Shown here: in pieces, positions 44,409-53,177 of the stretch
Layout of the letters: every line of letters starts with the position of its first letter
Position numbering within the stretch: position 1 is the first letter of the stretch
Source: Streptomyces sp. A1277
GTDB lineage: Bacteria > Actinomycetota > Actinomycetes > Streptomycetales > Streptomycetaceae
Length of the DNA stretch: 64,000 nt
Assembly: GCF_004795015.1 (NCBI RefSeq)
Contig: NZ_SSBI01000001.1
Coordinates: 186,001-250,000, forward strand
Reading direction: 5' to 3'
Notes under the pieces: generated by a model
The model's database searches: none
The model's input: the letters and a program-made list of their open reading frames with translations, nothing else
Told to the model about the DNA's origin: nothing
Program-made: the position numbers and the translations under genes

Positions 44409-45448
44409 GCCGCGCGGCCGTGCTGTGCGGTCTGGGCGGCGCGCTGCCCGGGACCGTGGTGAGCAACGACGAACTCGCCGCCCAGCTGGACACCACCGAC
44501 CGGTGGATCCGCACCCGGACCGGTATCGGCAGCCGCCACGTGGTGGAGCCCGGGGAGGCCACGTCCGACCTCGCGGTCGACGCGGGCCGCCGGGCCCTGG
44601 AGTCGGCCCGCCGCGCGGCGGGCGCTCCCGCAGCCGCTGACGCCGCCGTGGACGTGGTGGTGGTGGCGACCAGCACCCCGGACCGGCTCTGCCCGGCGAC
44701 CGCCCCCTCGGTGGCCCACCGCCTCGGCCTCGGCCACGTACCGGCCTTCGACGTGGCCGCCGTCTGCACGGGCTTCGTCTACGCCCTGGCCACCGCGGCC
44801 TCCATGATCGTCGCCGGACTCGCCGAACGGGCCCTGGTGATCGGCGCGGACACCTTCTCCACGATCCTCGACCCGGCCGACCGCACCACCCGCGCGATCT
44901 TCGGCGACGGCGCCGGCGCGGTGGTCCTGCGGGCCGGCGAACACGACGAGCCGGGGGCGCTGCTCGGCTTCGACCTCGGCAGCGACGGCGGTGGCGCGGA
45001 CCTGATCACGATGCGCGCCGGCGGCTCGCGGCAGCGGTCCTCGGGTGAGGAACCCGCCGAGGGCGACCAGTACTTCGCGATGGAGGGCCGCCAGGTGTTC
45101 ACCGCCGCGGTGCTCAAGATGAGCGAGTCCTCGCAGCGCCTGCTGGACCGGCTCGGCTGGGACCGCCACCGGCTCGACCGGGTCGTCGCCCACCAGGCCA
45201 ACGTCCGCATCCTGCACGCCGTGGCCGAGCAGTTGGGCCTGGAGGAGAAGCAGATCGTGGTCAACCTGGACCGGGTCGGCAACACCGTCGCCGCCTCCAT
45301 CCCGCTGGCCATGGCGGACGCCGTCGCCGCCGGGAGCCTCGCCCCGGGGCACCGCGTGCTGCTCACCGGCTTCGGGGGCGGCCTCACCTGGGGCTCGACC
45401 GCGCTGGTCTGGCCCGATCTGGAGCCGGTCACCGACGACCCGGCCTGA
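44405..45448 (+). CDS. 3-oxoacyl-ACP synthase III (FabH-like)
   Basis: A 347-residue KAS III with a full catalytic triad: Cys in AAVCTGFVYAL, His in AHQANVRI and Asn in RVGNTVAASIP. It starts chain assembly by condensing an acyl-CoA with malonyl-ACP. WIRTRTGIGSRH near residue 38 is the usual substrate-tunnel segment. It is translationally coupled (ATGA) to the monooxygenase gene. A 160-base gap to the ACP gene contains no other feature. Confidence 0.92.
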   Translation: MSRAAVLCGLGGALPGTVVSNDELAAQLDTTDRWIRTRTGIGSRHVVEPGEATSDLAVDAGRRALESARRAAGAPAAADAAVDVVVVATSTPDRLCPATAPSVAHRLGLGHVPAFDVAAVCTGFVYALATAASMIVAGLAERALVIGADTFSTILDPADRTTRAIFGDGAGAVVLRAGEHDEPGALLGFDLGSDGGGADLITMRAGGSRQRSSGEEPAEGDQYFAMEGRQVFTAAVLKMSESSQRLLDRLGWDRHRLDRVVAHQANVRILHAVAEQLGLEEKQIVVNLDRVGNTVAASIPLAMADAVAAGSLAPGHRVLLTGFGGGLTWGSTALVWPDLEPVTDDPA

Positions 45449-45610
45449 CCCCGTGCTCCGCCCTCCCGCCGCGGCCCGCCCCGGCGCACCGTACCTCCGC
45501 GGCCCACCGCGGACGTACGGAGAACACCCGAAGCGAACCTCCGACGAAGACACCCACCGCGCGGCCCTCGCCCGAGAGACCCCGCGGACCTCACAGAAAA
45601 GGAACCGGCC

Positions 45611-45868
45611 ATGACCGTTCTCACCGTCCAGACCAGCCTCAAGCACCAGGTCTCCGCCCTCATCAGCGAGAAGTTCGGCCTCGACGAGGCGGAGCTGATC
45701 TCCGGCGCCACCTTCGACGAGCTGGACATCGACTCCCTGATACTCGTCGAGCTGAGCCTCATCCTGCGCAAGGAGATGGGCGTCGTCCTCCAGGAGGGCG
45801 ACCTGAAGTCCGCGTTCACCCTCGACGAGGCCGTCGCCGTGATCGCCGCGAAGGCGGACCAGGCATGA
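45611..45868 (+). CDS. Acyl carrier protein
   Basis: An 85-residue ACP with the phosphopantetheine serine in DELDIDSLILVELSL. It carries the growing chain for the KAS enzymes around it. The ATG follows AAAAGGAACCGGCC. It overlaps the KAS II gene by ATGA, the normal acpP-fabF style order. Confidence 0.92.
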   Translation: MTVLTVQTSLKHQVSALISEKFGLDEAELISGATFDELDIDSLILVELSLILRKEMGVVLQEGDLKSAFTLDEAVAVIAAKADQA

Positions 45869-47103
45869 GGGGTACCCGCGGCCGGGGGGTCGCGGTCACC
45901 GGCATCGGCCTGGTCACGCCGGCCGGCATCGGGGTCGAGGAGAACTGGCGGCGGATCCTGTCCGGCGTCTCCACCGCCGCCACCGACCCGGAACTCAAGG
46001 GCGAGCGGGTCGACATCTCCTGCCGGGTGCCCGGCTTCGACCCCACCACCGAACTGGGGCGGCGCACCGCCTGGAAGCTCGACCGGTTCGCGCAGCTCGC
46101 CGTGGTGGGCGCGCGCCAGGCGGTCGCCGACGCGGGACTCGACAGCGGGTCCTGGGACGGCACCCGGATCGGGGTCGTCATCGGCAACTCCCTGGGCGGC
46201 GCCGCCACGTTCGAGAAGCAACTGCGCACCTACTTCGACGGCGCCCCCGAGGACGTGTCGGCGCTGATGATCCCGATGGGCATGGTCAACATGGTCGCCG
46301 GATACGTGGCGATGGACCAGCGGATCCAGGGACCGAGCCTGGTCACGGCCACGGCCTGTGCCTCCGGCGCGTCCGCGGTCGGCACGGCCCGCCAGTGGCT
46401 CCTCTCGGGGCTGTGCGACGTGGTCCTGGCCGGCGGGACGGAAGCCGCGATCAGCCCGGGCACCCTCAACGGGCTCTCGCGGATGGGGGCGCTCTCGACC
46501 CGCACCGAGGACCCGGCCGGGGCCTCCCGCCCCTTCGCCCACGACCGCGACGGCTTCGTCGCGGGGGAGGGCGCGGCGATCCTCGTACTGGAGAGGACCG
46601 AGGACGCCGTCGCCCGCGGCGCCCGGCGCTACGCGGACATCGCGGGCTTCTCCGCCTCGTCCGACGCGCACCACGCCACCGCCCCGCACCCGCAGGGGGC
46701 GGGCCTGGCCCGGGCGCTGCGGGAGGCCCTGGACGAGGCGGGCGTACTCCCCGACGAGGTGGAGCACGTCAACGCGCACGGCACGTCGACGCCGATGAAC
46801 GACCTCACCGAGTCCCGGGCCCTGTACTCCGTGCTGGGCAGCGGCGCGGCGGTGACCTCGACGAAGGGCGTCACCGGGCACACTTTGGCCGCGGCAGGCG
46901 CGGTCGAGGCGGCCTACACGGCGCTCGCGCTCCACCACGGGGCGGTGCCGCCCACCGCCAACACGACGGGGCTCGACCCGGCGATCGACGTCGACATCGA
47001 CGTGGTCACCGGCGCCGCGCGGCAGCGGCGGATCCAGGTCGCGGCCAGCACCTCGCTCGGCTTCGGCGGGCACAACGCGGCTCTGGTGCTCACCGCCGCC
47101 TGA
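45865..47103 (+). CDS. 3-oxoacyl-ACP synthase II (FabF-like)
   Basis: A 412-residue KAS II with Cys in TACASGASA, His in NAHGTSTPMND and the second His in STKGVTGHTLAAAG, ending in TSLGFGGHNAALVL. It elongates the ACP-bound chain. No chain-length-factor partner follows, so it should act as a homodimer of the fatty-acid type and not as a minimal type II PKS pair. It is coupled by ATGA to the ACP gene. Confidence 0.93.
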   Translation: MRGTRGRGVAVTGIGLVTPAGIGVEENWRRILSGVSTAATDPELKGERVDISCRVPGFDPTTELGRRTAWKLDRFAQLAVVGARQAVADAGLDSGSWDGTRIGVVIGNSLGGAATFEKQLRTYFDGAPEDVSALMIPMGMVNMVAGYVAMDQRIQGPSLVTATACASGASAVGTARQWLLSGLCDVVLAGGTEAAISPGTLNGLSRMGALSTRTEDPAGASRPFAHDRDGFVAGEGAAILVLERTEDAVARGARRYADIAGFSASSDAHHATAPHPQGAGLARALREALDEAGVLPDEVEHVNAHGTSTPMNDLTESRALYSVLGSGAAVTSTKGVTGHTLAAAGAVEAAYTALALHHGAVPPTANTTGLDPAIDVDIDVVTGAARQRRIQVAASTSLGFGGHNAALVLTAA

Positions 47104-47190
47104 CCCCGCCGCCGCCCGACGCCACCGGGGCCGGGCACCCGCCCGGCCCCGGCGAGAACCACCGGTCACACGATCATCAGGAGGAAGACC

Positions 47191-48156
47191 GTGCACCTGC
47201 GTCCACTGGGCCCCACCGGAGTGGAGGTCGCCCCCATCGGCCTCGGCTGCATGGGCATGAGCTGGGGTTACGCGGAGTCCGAGCGGGACGACGCGGCGTC
47301 CGTCGAGGTCATCCGGTACGCCCTGGACCACGGGCCGGTCCTGCTCGACACGGCCGACGCCTACGGCGCCGGACACAACGAGACCCTGGTCGGACGGGCC
47401 CTCGCCGGCCGCGGCCACGACGCCGTGGTCGCCACCAAGACCGGCATCGTCGTGGACGACCTGGCCACCCGCGCCCTGAGCCGCAACGGTTCCCCCGAGC
47501 ACATCAGGCGCTGCGCCGACGCGTCGCTGCGCCGCCTCGGACGCGACACCATCGACCTCTACTACCTCCACCGCGTCGATCCGGACGTCCCCCTGGAGGA
47601 GTCCTGGGGCGCCCTGTCCGAGCTGGTGACGGCGGGCAAGGTCCGCCACCTCGGGCTGTCCGAGGTGACCCGCGGGCAGGCGGACACCGCGCACCGCATC
47701 CATCCGGTGGCGGCCGTCCAGTCGGAGCTGTCCCTGTGGACGCGCGACGCCCTCGACCCCGTGCACGGCCTGGTCGGCTGGTGCGCGGACAACGGCGCCG
47801 CCTTCGTCCCCTTCGCGCCGCTCGGCCGGGGTTTCCTCACCGGCCGCTACAGCGGCGCCGGCGACTTCGAGCCCGGGGACTTCCGCGCCTCCAACCCCCG
47901 CTTCCAGGAAGGCGCGTTCGAGGCCAACCTGCGCATCGTCGCCGCCGTCGAGAAGGTCGCCGCGCGGCATGCCGCCACCACCGCGCAGACCGCGCTGGCC
48001 TGGACCCTCGCCCAGGGGGACCACGTGGTGCCCGTGCCCGGCACCAAGCAGCTGCGCTACCTGAAGTCGAACCTCGCGGCCGCCGGCCTCCGGCTGACCG
48101 CGGCCGACCTGGCGGACCTGGACGCCGCGCCCGCCGTCACCGGAAGCCGTTACTGA
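47191..48156 (+). CDS. Aldo/keto reductase
   Basis: A 321-residue TIM-barrel reductase with the catalytic tetrad Asp and Tyr (DTADAYGAGHNE), Lys (VATKTGI) and His (YYLHRVD), and the NADPH site near VPVPGTKQLRYLKSN. It reduces a ketone or aldehyde of the pathway intermediate. The GTG start follows TCAGGAGGAAGACC. It is similar to YajO/oxidoreductase-type AKRs of secondary metabolism. Confidence 0.9.
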   Translation: MHLRPLGPTGVEVAPIGLGCMGMSWGYAESERDDAASVEVIRYALDHGPVLLDTADAYGAGHNETLVGRALAGRGHDAVVATKTGIVVDDLATRALSRNGSPEHIRRCADASLRRLGRDTIDLYYLHRVDPDVPLEESWGALSELVTAGKVRHLGLSEVTRGQADTAHRIHPVAAVQSELSLWTRDALDPVHGLVGWCADNGAAFVPFAPLGRGFLTGRYSGAGDFEPGDFRASNPRFQEGAFEANLRIVAAVEKVAARHAATTAQTALAWTLAQGDHVVPVPGTKQLRYLKSNLAAAGLRLTAADLADLDAAPAVTGSRY

Positions 48157-48203
48157 CGGCCTCCCCCCTACCCCTTCCCGCGCACCACGTCAGGAGGAGC
48201 ACC

Positions 48204-49925
48204 ATGACCCCGCAGCAACCGGAGCAGCCGTACACCGTGGCCGTCGTCGGTCTCGGCGGTGTCGGCCGGGCCCTGGCCCGCCGGATGGCCGCCGCAGGAC
48301 TGACCGTGATCGGCCTGGACAACGACCCCGCCGCCCTCGCCGCGCTGCTGTCCGGACCGGTGGGCGAACGCCCGCACCTCGCGACCCGCTTCCCCGAGGG
48401 CGCGGCCGGCGCCGACGCGGTCATCGAGGCGGTGCCGGAATCGACCGCCCTCAAGCGCGCGGTCCTCACCTCCTTGCGGGCCCACCTGAGGCCCGGCACC
48501 CCGGTGATCACCACCGCGCTCACCACCCCGCTCGCCGAGCTCGAAGGGGCGGCGGGAGCCGACCTGTTCGCGTTGCGCGTGCTGCACGCCGATGCCCTCG
48601 ACGCCGTGGAACTCGTCCGGGCGCCCGGTGCCGGTGACGCCGCCGCCGAGACGGTCGCCGGGGTGCTCGCCGCGGCCGGCATCGCCGCGCACGCCGTCCC
48701 CGACCGCCCCGGCTCCGTAGCCCCCGGCCTGCTCCTCGGCCTGCTCAACGAGGCCGCGTGGATGGTCCACGACGGCTACGCCACCGCGGCGGACGTCGAC
48801 ACCGCGCTGCGCCTGGGCTGCGGCTGGGACCGGGGCCCGCTCGCCCTCCTCGACGCGATCGGCCTGGACACGGCGCGCGACGTGCTGACCCGGCTCGCCG
48901 ACGGCGGCGACGGGCACCGCGCCCCCGCGCCCGTCCTGGACGAGCTGATCGCCCAGGGTGCGCTGGGCCGCAAGACGGGCCGGGGCTTCCACGTCCACGG
49001 CGCCGGCCCCGCCGCCCGCCCCCCGGCGGCCCCTTCCGCCGCCCCCGGCCGGTGCGTCGTGGTGGTCGGCTCGGGCACCATGGCCACCGGCATCGCCGAG
49101 AGCTGCGCGCGCGCGGGGTTCCGTACGACACTGCTGGCCAGGTCCGCCGAGCGGGCGGGCGAGGCGGCCGAGCGGATCGCGTTCGCCCTCCAGCGCACCG
49201 CGGACGGGACGAGCGGCGAGCCGGCCACGGTGCGCACCACCGCCGACCGCGCGGTGCTGCGCGGCGCGGACATCGTCATCGAGGCGGTGGTGGAGGACCT
49301 CGGCGCCAAACGGCTGCTGTTCGCGGAGCTCGGTGCCGTCTGCCCCCCGCACACCCTGCTCGCCACGTCCACGTCCAGCCTGTCGGTCGCCGCCTGCACC
49401 GAGCCCGCGGGCCGCCCCGCGGACGTCGTGGGCCTGCACTTCTTCAACCCGGCGCCGGTGATGGGCCTGGTGGAGCTGGTCCCCACGCCGCGCACCAGCA
49501 AGCACACTCTCGCGCGGGCCCGTGCCGTCGTGCAGACCCTGGGCAAGGAGGCGGTGCGCTGCGGCGACCGGTCCGGGTTCATCGTCAACGCGCTGCTCTT
49601 CCCCTACCTCAACCGCGCCCTCGGCCTGCTCGACCGCGGGGCGGCCACTACGGCGGAGCTGGACCGGGTCGTCAAGGCCGTGGCCGGGCAGCCGCTCGGA
49701 CCGGTCCGGCTCCTGGAGACGATCGGCTGCGACGTCGCCCTCGCGGTGCAGGGCCGGCTGCACGCGGCCCCCGGGCTGCGCGCGGATCCGCCGGCACCGC
49801 TCCTGGAGGAGCTGGTGGCCGCCGGCCACCTCGGCCGCAAGACCGCCGGCAAGGGCGTGCGCGCCCACCTCACGGCCCGTGCCGCCGCGTCGGCCGAGCC
49901 CGCGCTGCCGGTCCCCACCGCGTGA
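48204..49925 (+). CDS. Tandem 3-hydroxyacyl-CoA dehydrogenase (two modules, first degenerate)
   Basis: A 573-residue protein of two 3-hydroxyacyl-CoA dehydrogenase modules. The C-terminal module (about 285-565) has VVGSGTMATGIAESCARAGF, the catalytic His in GLHFFNPAPVMGLVELV and FIVNALLFPYLNRAL, so it should be active. The N-terminal module (about 10-270) has a Rossmann VVGLGGVGRALARRM but ALRVLHADALDAVELV where HFFNP should be, so its catalytic His is lost. It would oxidise or reduce a beta-hydroxyacyl intermediate. The ATG follows AGGAGGAGCACC. Confidence 0.88.
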   Translation: MTPQQPEQPYTVAVVGLGGVGRALARRMAAAGLTVIGLDNDPAALAALLSGPVGERPHLATRFPEGAAGADAVIEAVPESTALKRAVLTSLRAHLRPGTPVITTALTTPLAELEGAAGADLFALRVLHADALDAVELVRAPGAGDAAAETVAGVLAAAGIAAHAVPDRPGSVAPGLLLGLLNEAAWMVHDGYATAADVDTALRLGCGWDRGPLALLDAIGLDTARDVLTRLADGGDGHRAPAPVLDELIAQGALGRKTGRGFHVHGAGPAARPPAAPSAAPGRCVVVVGSGTMATGIAESCARAGFRTTLLARSAERAGEAAERIAFALQRTADGTSGEPATVRTTADRAVLRGADIVIEAVVEDLGAKRLLFAELGAVCPPHTLLATSTSSLSVAACTEPAGRPADVVGLHFFNPAPVMGLVELVPTPRTSKHTLARARAVVQTLGKEAVRCGDRSGFIVNALLFPYLNRALGLLDRGAATTAELDRVVKAVAGQPLGPVRLLETIGCDVALAVQGRLHAAPGLRADPPAPLLEELVAAGHLGRKTAGKGVRAHLTARAAASAEPALPVPTA

Positions 49926-49966
49926 GCGCGCCCGCTCCGAACCCCGCACCCCGAACGGAAGGCACG

Positions 49967-50686
49967 ATGATGCGGCAAGGCCCCCCCGCCCTCGCGTTCT
50001 TCGACGTGGACGAGACGCTGATCACCGTCAAGAGCATGTTCCGCTTCCTGGAGTTCCACTTCAGCGCGCGCGGCCTGCCGCCGTCGGCGTACGAGGAAGC
50101 CGCCGCGGCCCTGCGCCACAAGGCGGCGCAGGGCATCTCGCGGCGGCAGACCAACCAGGAGTACTACCGGCTGTTCTCCGGTCGCCGGGTGGAGGAACTG
50201 CGGGAGCACGGGCGCGACTGGTTCGAGCGGGAACTCGCGGGGGGCGCGCTGCTGCACCCGCCCGCGGTCGCCGCGCTCCGCCACCACCAGCGGGACGGCG
50301 CCGACATCGCCCTGGTCTCCGGCTCCTTCCGGCCCTGTGTGGAACCGCTCGCCGCCCTGCTCGGCGTGGACACGATCCTGTGCAGCGAACCGGAGAGCGT
50401 GGCGGGTTTCTGTACCGGGCACGTCGAGCGGCCGGTGATCGGCCCCGAGAAGGGCCGGCTCGCCCGTGAACTCATGCGCCGGCGCGGGGTCCCCGCGGCG
50501 CGCGCCACGGCCTACGGGGACCACGCGTCGGACCTGGAGCTGCTGCGCGCGGTCGGCCGGCCGGTGGCAGTCGGCGGGGACCCCGTGCTCGGCGCCCATG
50601 TCACGGCGGTCGGCGGGCAGACGCTGCCCGGTGTCCCCGGCGGCGCCGGCGTGCGGGGCTCCGGCCTTATCGCGCGTGGGAGTTGA
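49967..50686 (+). CDS. HAD-IB family phosphatase (SerB-like)
   Basis: A 239-residue HAD hydrolase with motif I FFDVDETLI, motif II VSGSFRP, and motif IV YGDHASDLELL, the pattern of class IB phosphoserine-phosphatase-like enzymes. In gamma-butyrolactone synthesis a phosphatase removes the phosphate derived from dihydroxyacetone phosphate, which would suit this enzyme next to AfsA-like genes. I start at the ATG after CGGAAGGCACG; a GTG at 49922 overlapping the previous stop is the alternative. It overlaps the convergent AfsA-like gene by 20 bases. Confidence 0.85.
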   Translation: MMRQGPPALAFFDVDETLITVKSMFRFLEFHFSARGLPPSAYEEAAAALRHKAAQGISRRQTNQEYYRLFSGRRVEELREHGRDWFERELAGGALLHPPAVAALRHHQRDGADIALVSGSFRPCVEPLAALLGVDTILCSEPESVAGFCTGHVERPVIGPEKGRLARELMRRRGVPAARATAYGDHASDLELLRAVGRPVAVGGDPVLGAHVTAVGGQTLPGVPGGAGVRGSGLIARGS

Positions 50687-51596
50687 TGACGGAGACCAGG
50701 GCGGTGAAGCACAGCCGTTCGTCCTGGTGCATGGTCACCAGGAACCTGGCCCGCCCCTGCTGGTCGTCGGGGAGCGGCTGGGCGTCCACCCGGCACGGGG
50801 CGTCGAGTTCGACGTACCGGTGGAAGACCGTCTCCATCGCCTCGGTGGTCCCGGCGCGCGGGTGGCGCATGGAGTGGGCGGCCTGCTTGGCCGCTTCGAG
50901 CAGCAGGATGCCCGGCGCGTGGTCGCTGGGGTGGTCGAAGTACACCGGGTGGTGGGTGTCCACCCGCAGGAGCCAGGTGTCCGGCGCGTCGGTGGGGGAC
51001 AGCAGCGCGTCCTTGAACTCCTCGCTGCCCCGGGAGGCCGGCGGCGGCAGCGGACGGCTGCGTGCCAGCTCCAGCATCGTCGCCGCGTCGCCCCGCTCAC
51101 CGCGCAGCCGCTGGTAGATGGCGGGCGGCTGGATGTTGAACCGGGTGTGGGCGGTGGCGAGGAGCTCACCGTCGCGGACCACGGTGATGTCGAGCGACAG
51201 GCCGCTGACCCGTCCCCGGCGGCGCACGATGTCGTGGCACCGCACGTGCAGGTCGGGACGTCCGCTGACACCGCCGCCGAGCAGCGCGGGAAGGCCGAGC
51301 GCGTACCGGTACTGCTCCCACAGCAGGTGGTGGCCGAAGGGGACGTCGTAACCGGCGTGCGAGAGCAGCGGGAATGCCTGCCGGATGGTCTCGGTGAGCA
51401 GGCCCGCGACGTCGGGGCGGCCGTCGCCGGCCCAGGTGGTGCCGCTGAGATTCGACCAGTCCGCGTTGATCACGAAGGCGTCCGCGCCGGTCCGGACGAG
51501 CCCGGTGAGCAGTACCTGCGCGCTGTCGTGCTTGTGAACCAGGCCCTTGGTGACGCGGGCCGGGATTCTCACGGTGGCCGAAGACGAGTGGATCAT
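50667..51596 (-). CDS. AfsA/ScbA-family protein, second copy (butyrolactone synthase-like)
   Basis: A 309-residue protein closer to classical AfsA/ScbA than the first copy. It starts VTKGLVHKHDSAQVLLTG, has the first hotdog centre with RPDVAGLLTETIRQAFPLLSHAGYDVPFGHHLLW, and the second with DHPSDHAPGILLLEAAKQAAHSM. It lies divergent from a ScbR-like gene, the textbook arrangement for gamma-butyrolactone signalling. The ATG at 51596 follows GGGGGGAACC. It probably makes the autoregulator for the receptor next door. Confidence 0.9.
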   Translation of the reverse strand: MIHSSSATVRIPARVTKGLVHKHDSAQVLLTGLVRTGADAFVINADWSNLSGTTWAGDGRPDVAGLLTETIRQAFPLLSHAGYDVPFGHHLLWEQYRYALGLPALLGGGVSGRPDLHVRCHDIVRRRGRVSGLSLDITVVRDGELLATAHTRFNIQPPAIYQRLRGERGDAATMLELARSRPLPPPASRGSEEFKDALLSPTDAPDTWLLRVDTHHPVYFDHPSDHAPGILLLEAAKQAAHSMRHPRAGTTEAMETVFHRYVELDAPCRVDAQPLPDDQQGRARFLVTMHQDERLCFTALVSVINSHAR

Positions 51597-51673
51597 GGTT
51601 CCCCCCATTGGATTCCATCGATTTCTCACGGTGATGCACCGGTCGACGCGGTAGCGGACCCGCGTCCCGCCGA

Positions 51674-51692
51674 GTAACGTAGAGGACGTTCT
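51674..51692. promoter_or_regulatory. Candidate autoregulatory element (ARE) in scbA/scbR-like divergent promoter
   Basis: AACGT-AGAGG-ACGTT is a perfect 5-bp inverted repeat (51676-51680 with 51686-51690), followed by a T-run. The sequence GTAACGTAGAGGACGTTC matches GTAAAATAGAGAACGTTC at 54912 in 15 of 18 positions. Butyrolactone receptors bind such palindromes. Confidence 0.6.
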
Positions 51693-51719
51693 TTTTTTTG
51701 TCGAGACCGGGACGTGGCC

Positions 51720-52439
51720 ATGGCACCACCGAAGCAGGAACGCGCAGTGCAGACCCGAGAGCAGTTGTTGCAAGCCGCCGCCGAGGTCTTCGACGAGTAC
51801 GGCTACGCGGGTGCGGGGATCAATAAGATCCTCCAGCGGGCAGGGCTCACGGCAGGGGCGCTGTACTTCCATTTCAAGAACAAGCAGGAACTCGCGCTCG
51901 AGGTCATGCACGCCCAGCGCACGGCGATCGAACCGCACGTTTCGGCCACCGGGTTGCAGCGCCTGGTGGACATCACCCTCATCTGGTCGCACTCCCTCCA
52001 GGCCGACCCGGTGCTGCGTGCGGGCGTGCGGCTCACCTCCGAGCAGGCCACCTTCGGGCTGCGGGACGCGACGCCGTACGCCGTGTGGGCCGGCAGCTTC
52101 GTGACCTGCCTGGAGGCCGCCCGGGACGCCGGTGAACTGCGCCGGCACGTGCGGATCGAGGAGCTGGCCGAGTTCGTGGTCGGCGCCTGTACGGGCATGC
52201 AGGAGTACGCCCAGGTGGTCTGCGGCCGGGCCGACCTGCCCCGGCGCACCGTGAACATGTGGCAGGTGCTGCTGCCCGGCATCGCCACCGACACCAGTCT
52301 GGTTTCGGTCGAGGTGAACGAGGACCGGGCCGCCGCCCTGTGGGCGAAGCTCGGCGCGGCCGAGGGCCGGGAGGCCGGCCGCGCCGAACGCTCCGGGAGC
52401 GCCACGCACGCCGACGAAAAGGGGAACGCACGTGCTTGA
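51720..52439 (+). CDS. TetR-family gamma-butyrolactone receptor-like regulator (ScbR/ArpA type)
   Basis: A 239-residue TetR regulator. It has the N-terminal HTH TREQLLQAAAEVFDEYGYAGAGINKILQRAGLTAG in two blocks (residues about 13-45) followed by ALYFHFKNKQELA, and the ArpA-like ligand domain with LVDITLIWSHSLQADPVLRAGVRLTSEQ. It lies divergent from an AfsA-family gene, supporting a role as autoregulator receptor. I use the ATG; a GTG two codons upstream is also possible. The next gene overlaps it by eight bases. Confidence 0.9.
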   Translation: MAPPKQERAVQTREQLLQAAAEVFDEYGYAGAGINKILQRAGLTAGALYFHFKNKQELALEVMHAQRTAIEPHVSATGLQRLVDITLIWSHSLQADPVLRAGVRLTSEQATFGLRDATPYAVWAGSFVTCLEAARDAGELRRHVRIEELAEFVVGACTGMQEYAQVVCGRADLPRRTVNMWQVLLPGIATDTSLVSVEVNEDRAAALWAKLGAAEGREAGRAERSGSATHADEKGNARA

Positions 52440-53112
52440 GCACCTGAGACTCGCCGCCGTGAACATCGACGGCGTCCTGCTCGACGACACCTTCAGCCCG
52501 CTGATCCACCGCTTCGTCGTCAGCCGCGGCGGGGAGTACTCGGCCGACGTCGAACGCCGGATCTTCTCGCAGCGCCAGGACGTGGCGGGCCGGGAACTGG
52601 CCGCCTCCGTACCGCAGTCGATGACCGGCGAGGAGGCGCTCGCCGCGTACTTCGCCGAACGCGAAGCGCACCTGCGCGACCACCCGGTCAAGGTCATGCC
52701 GGGCGCCGCCGCGCTCCTGGACCGGCTGCGTGCGGCCGGGCTCCCCGTGGTCTGCTACGGCGGCCTGGACGCCGGCCACTTCGACGCGCACCTCGGCCAC
52801 CTCGCCGACCGGTTCGACGGCCCGAAGTACATCTGCACCAACGACGTACGCCCGGGCCTGACGGAGATAGCCGCCGGCCACGGCCTCGCCGTCGGTGAGG
52901 TGCTCTTCATCGACGACGTGGCACGGGTCGCCGAGGAGGCGCGCCGGCTCGGCGCGCCGTTCGTCGGCCACCCGAGCCACTTCGAGCACAGCCACCAGGC
53001 GAAGCTGATGGCGGAGGCCGGCGTGCGCCACGTCGTCGGCTCGCTCGACGAGATCGACGGCGCGCTGCTGCGCGCGGTGGACGAGGAGGCGGCCGCGGGC
53101 ATCGTCTGGTGA
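52432..53112 (+). CDS. HAD-superfamily protein with altered nucleophile motif
   Basis: A 226-residue HAD-fold protein. Motif I reads AAVNIDGVLLDD: the usual nucleophilic first Asp of DxD is Asn, while the second Asp is kept. VVCYGGLDAGHF occupies the motif II area, and motif IV VLFIDDVARV is intact. Without the nucleophile it may not be a phosphatase and could be regulatory or act on another bond. Its GTG start lies inside the end of the receptor gene, so the two are translated together. Confidence 0.75.
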   Translation: MLEHLRLAAVNIDGVLLDDTFSPLIHRFVVSRGGEYSADVERRIFSQRQDVAGRELAASVPQSMTGEEALAAYFAEREAHLRDHPVKVMPGAAALLDRLRAAGLPVVCYGGLDAGHFDAHLGHLADRFDGPKYICTNDVRPGLTEIAAGHGLAVGEVLFIDDVARVAEEARRLGAPFVGHPSHFEHSHQAKLMAEAGVRHVVGSLDEIDGALLRAVDEEAAAGIVW

Positions 53113-53177
53113 GCGGCGGCACGGGGCGAACCGCCCCGCCGGGGCCGCCGGGCGCGCGGCGGCCCCGGTGCGGGGCG

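Noticed and set aside
45449..45610. Possible extra small gene between FabH-like and ACP genes
   Set aside because: No start with a ribosome binding site gives a plausible peptide in these 160 bases.
44779..48024. A 1081-codon minus-strand frame opposite the KAS/ACP/AKR genes
   Set aside because: It runs antisense across four genes with intact catalytic motifs on the plus strand and has no domain of its own.
51691..51699. T-run after the inverted repeat at 51676-51690, as a terminator
   Set aside because: The stem is only 5 bp and lies in a divergent promoter region; an operator/promoter reading fits better.
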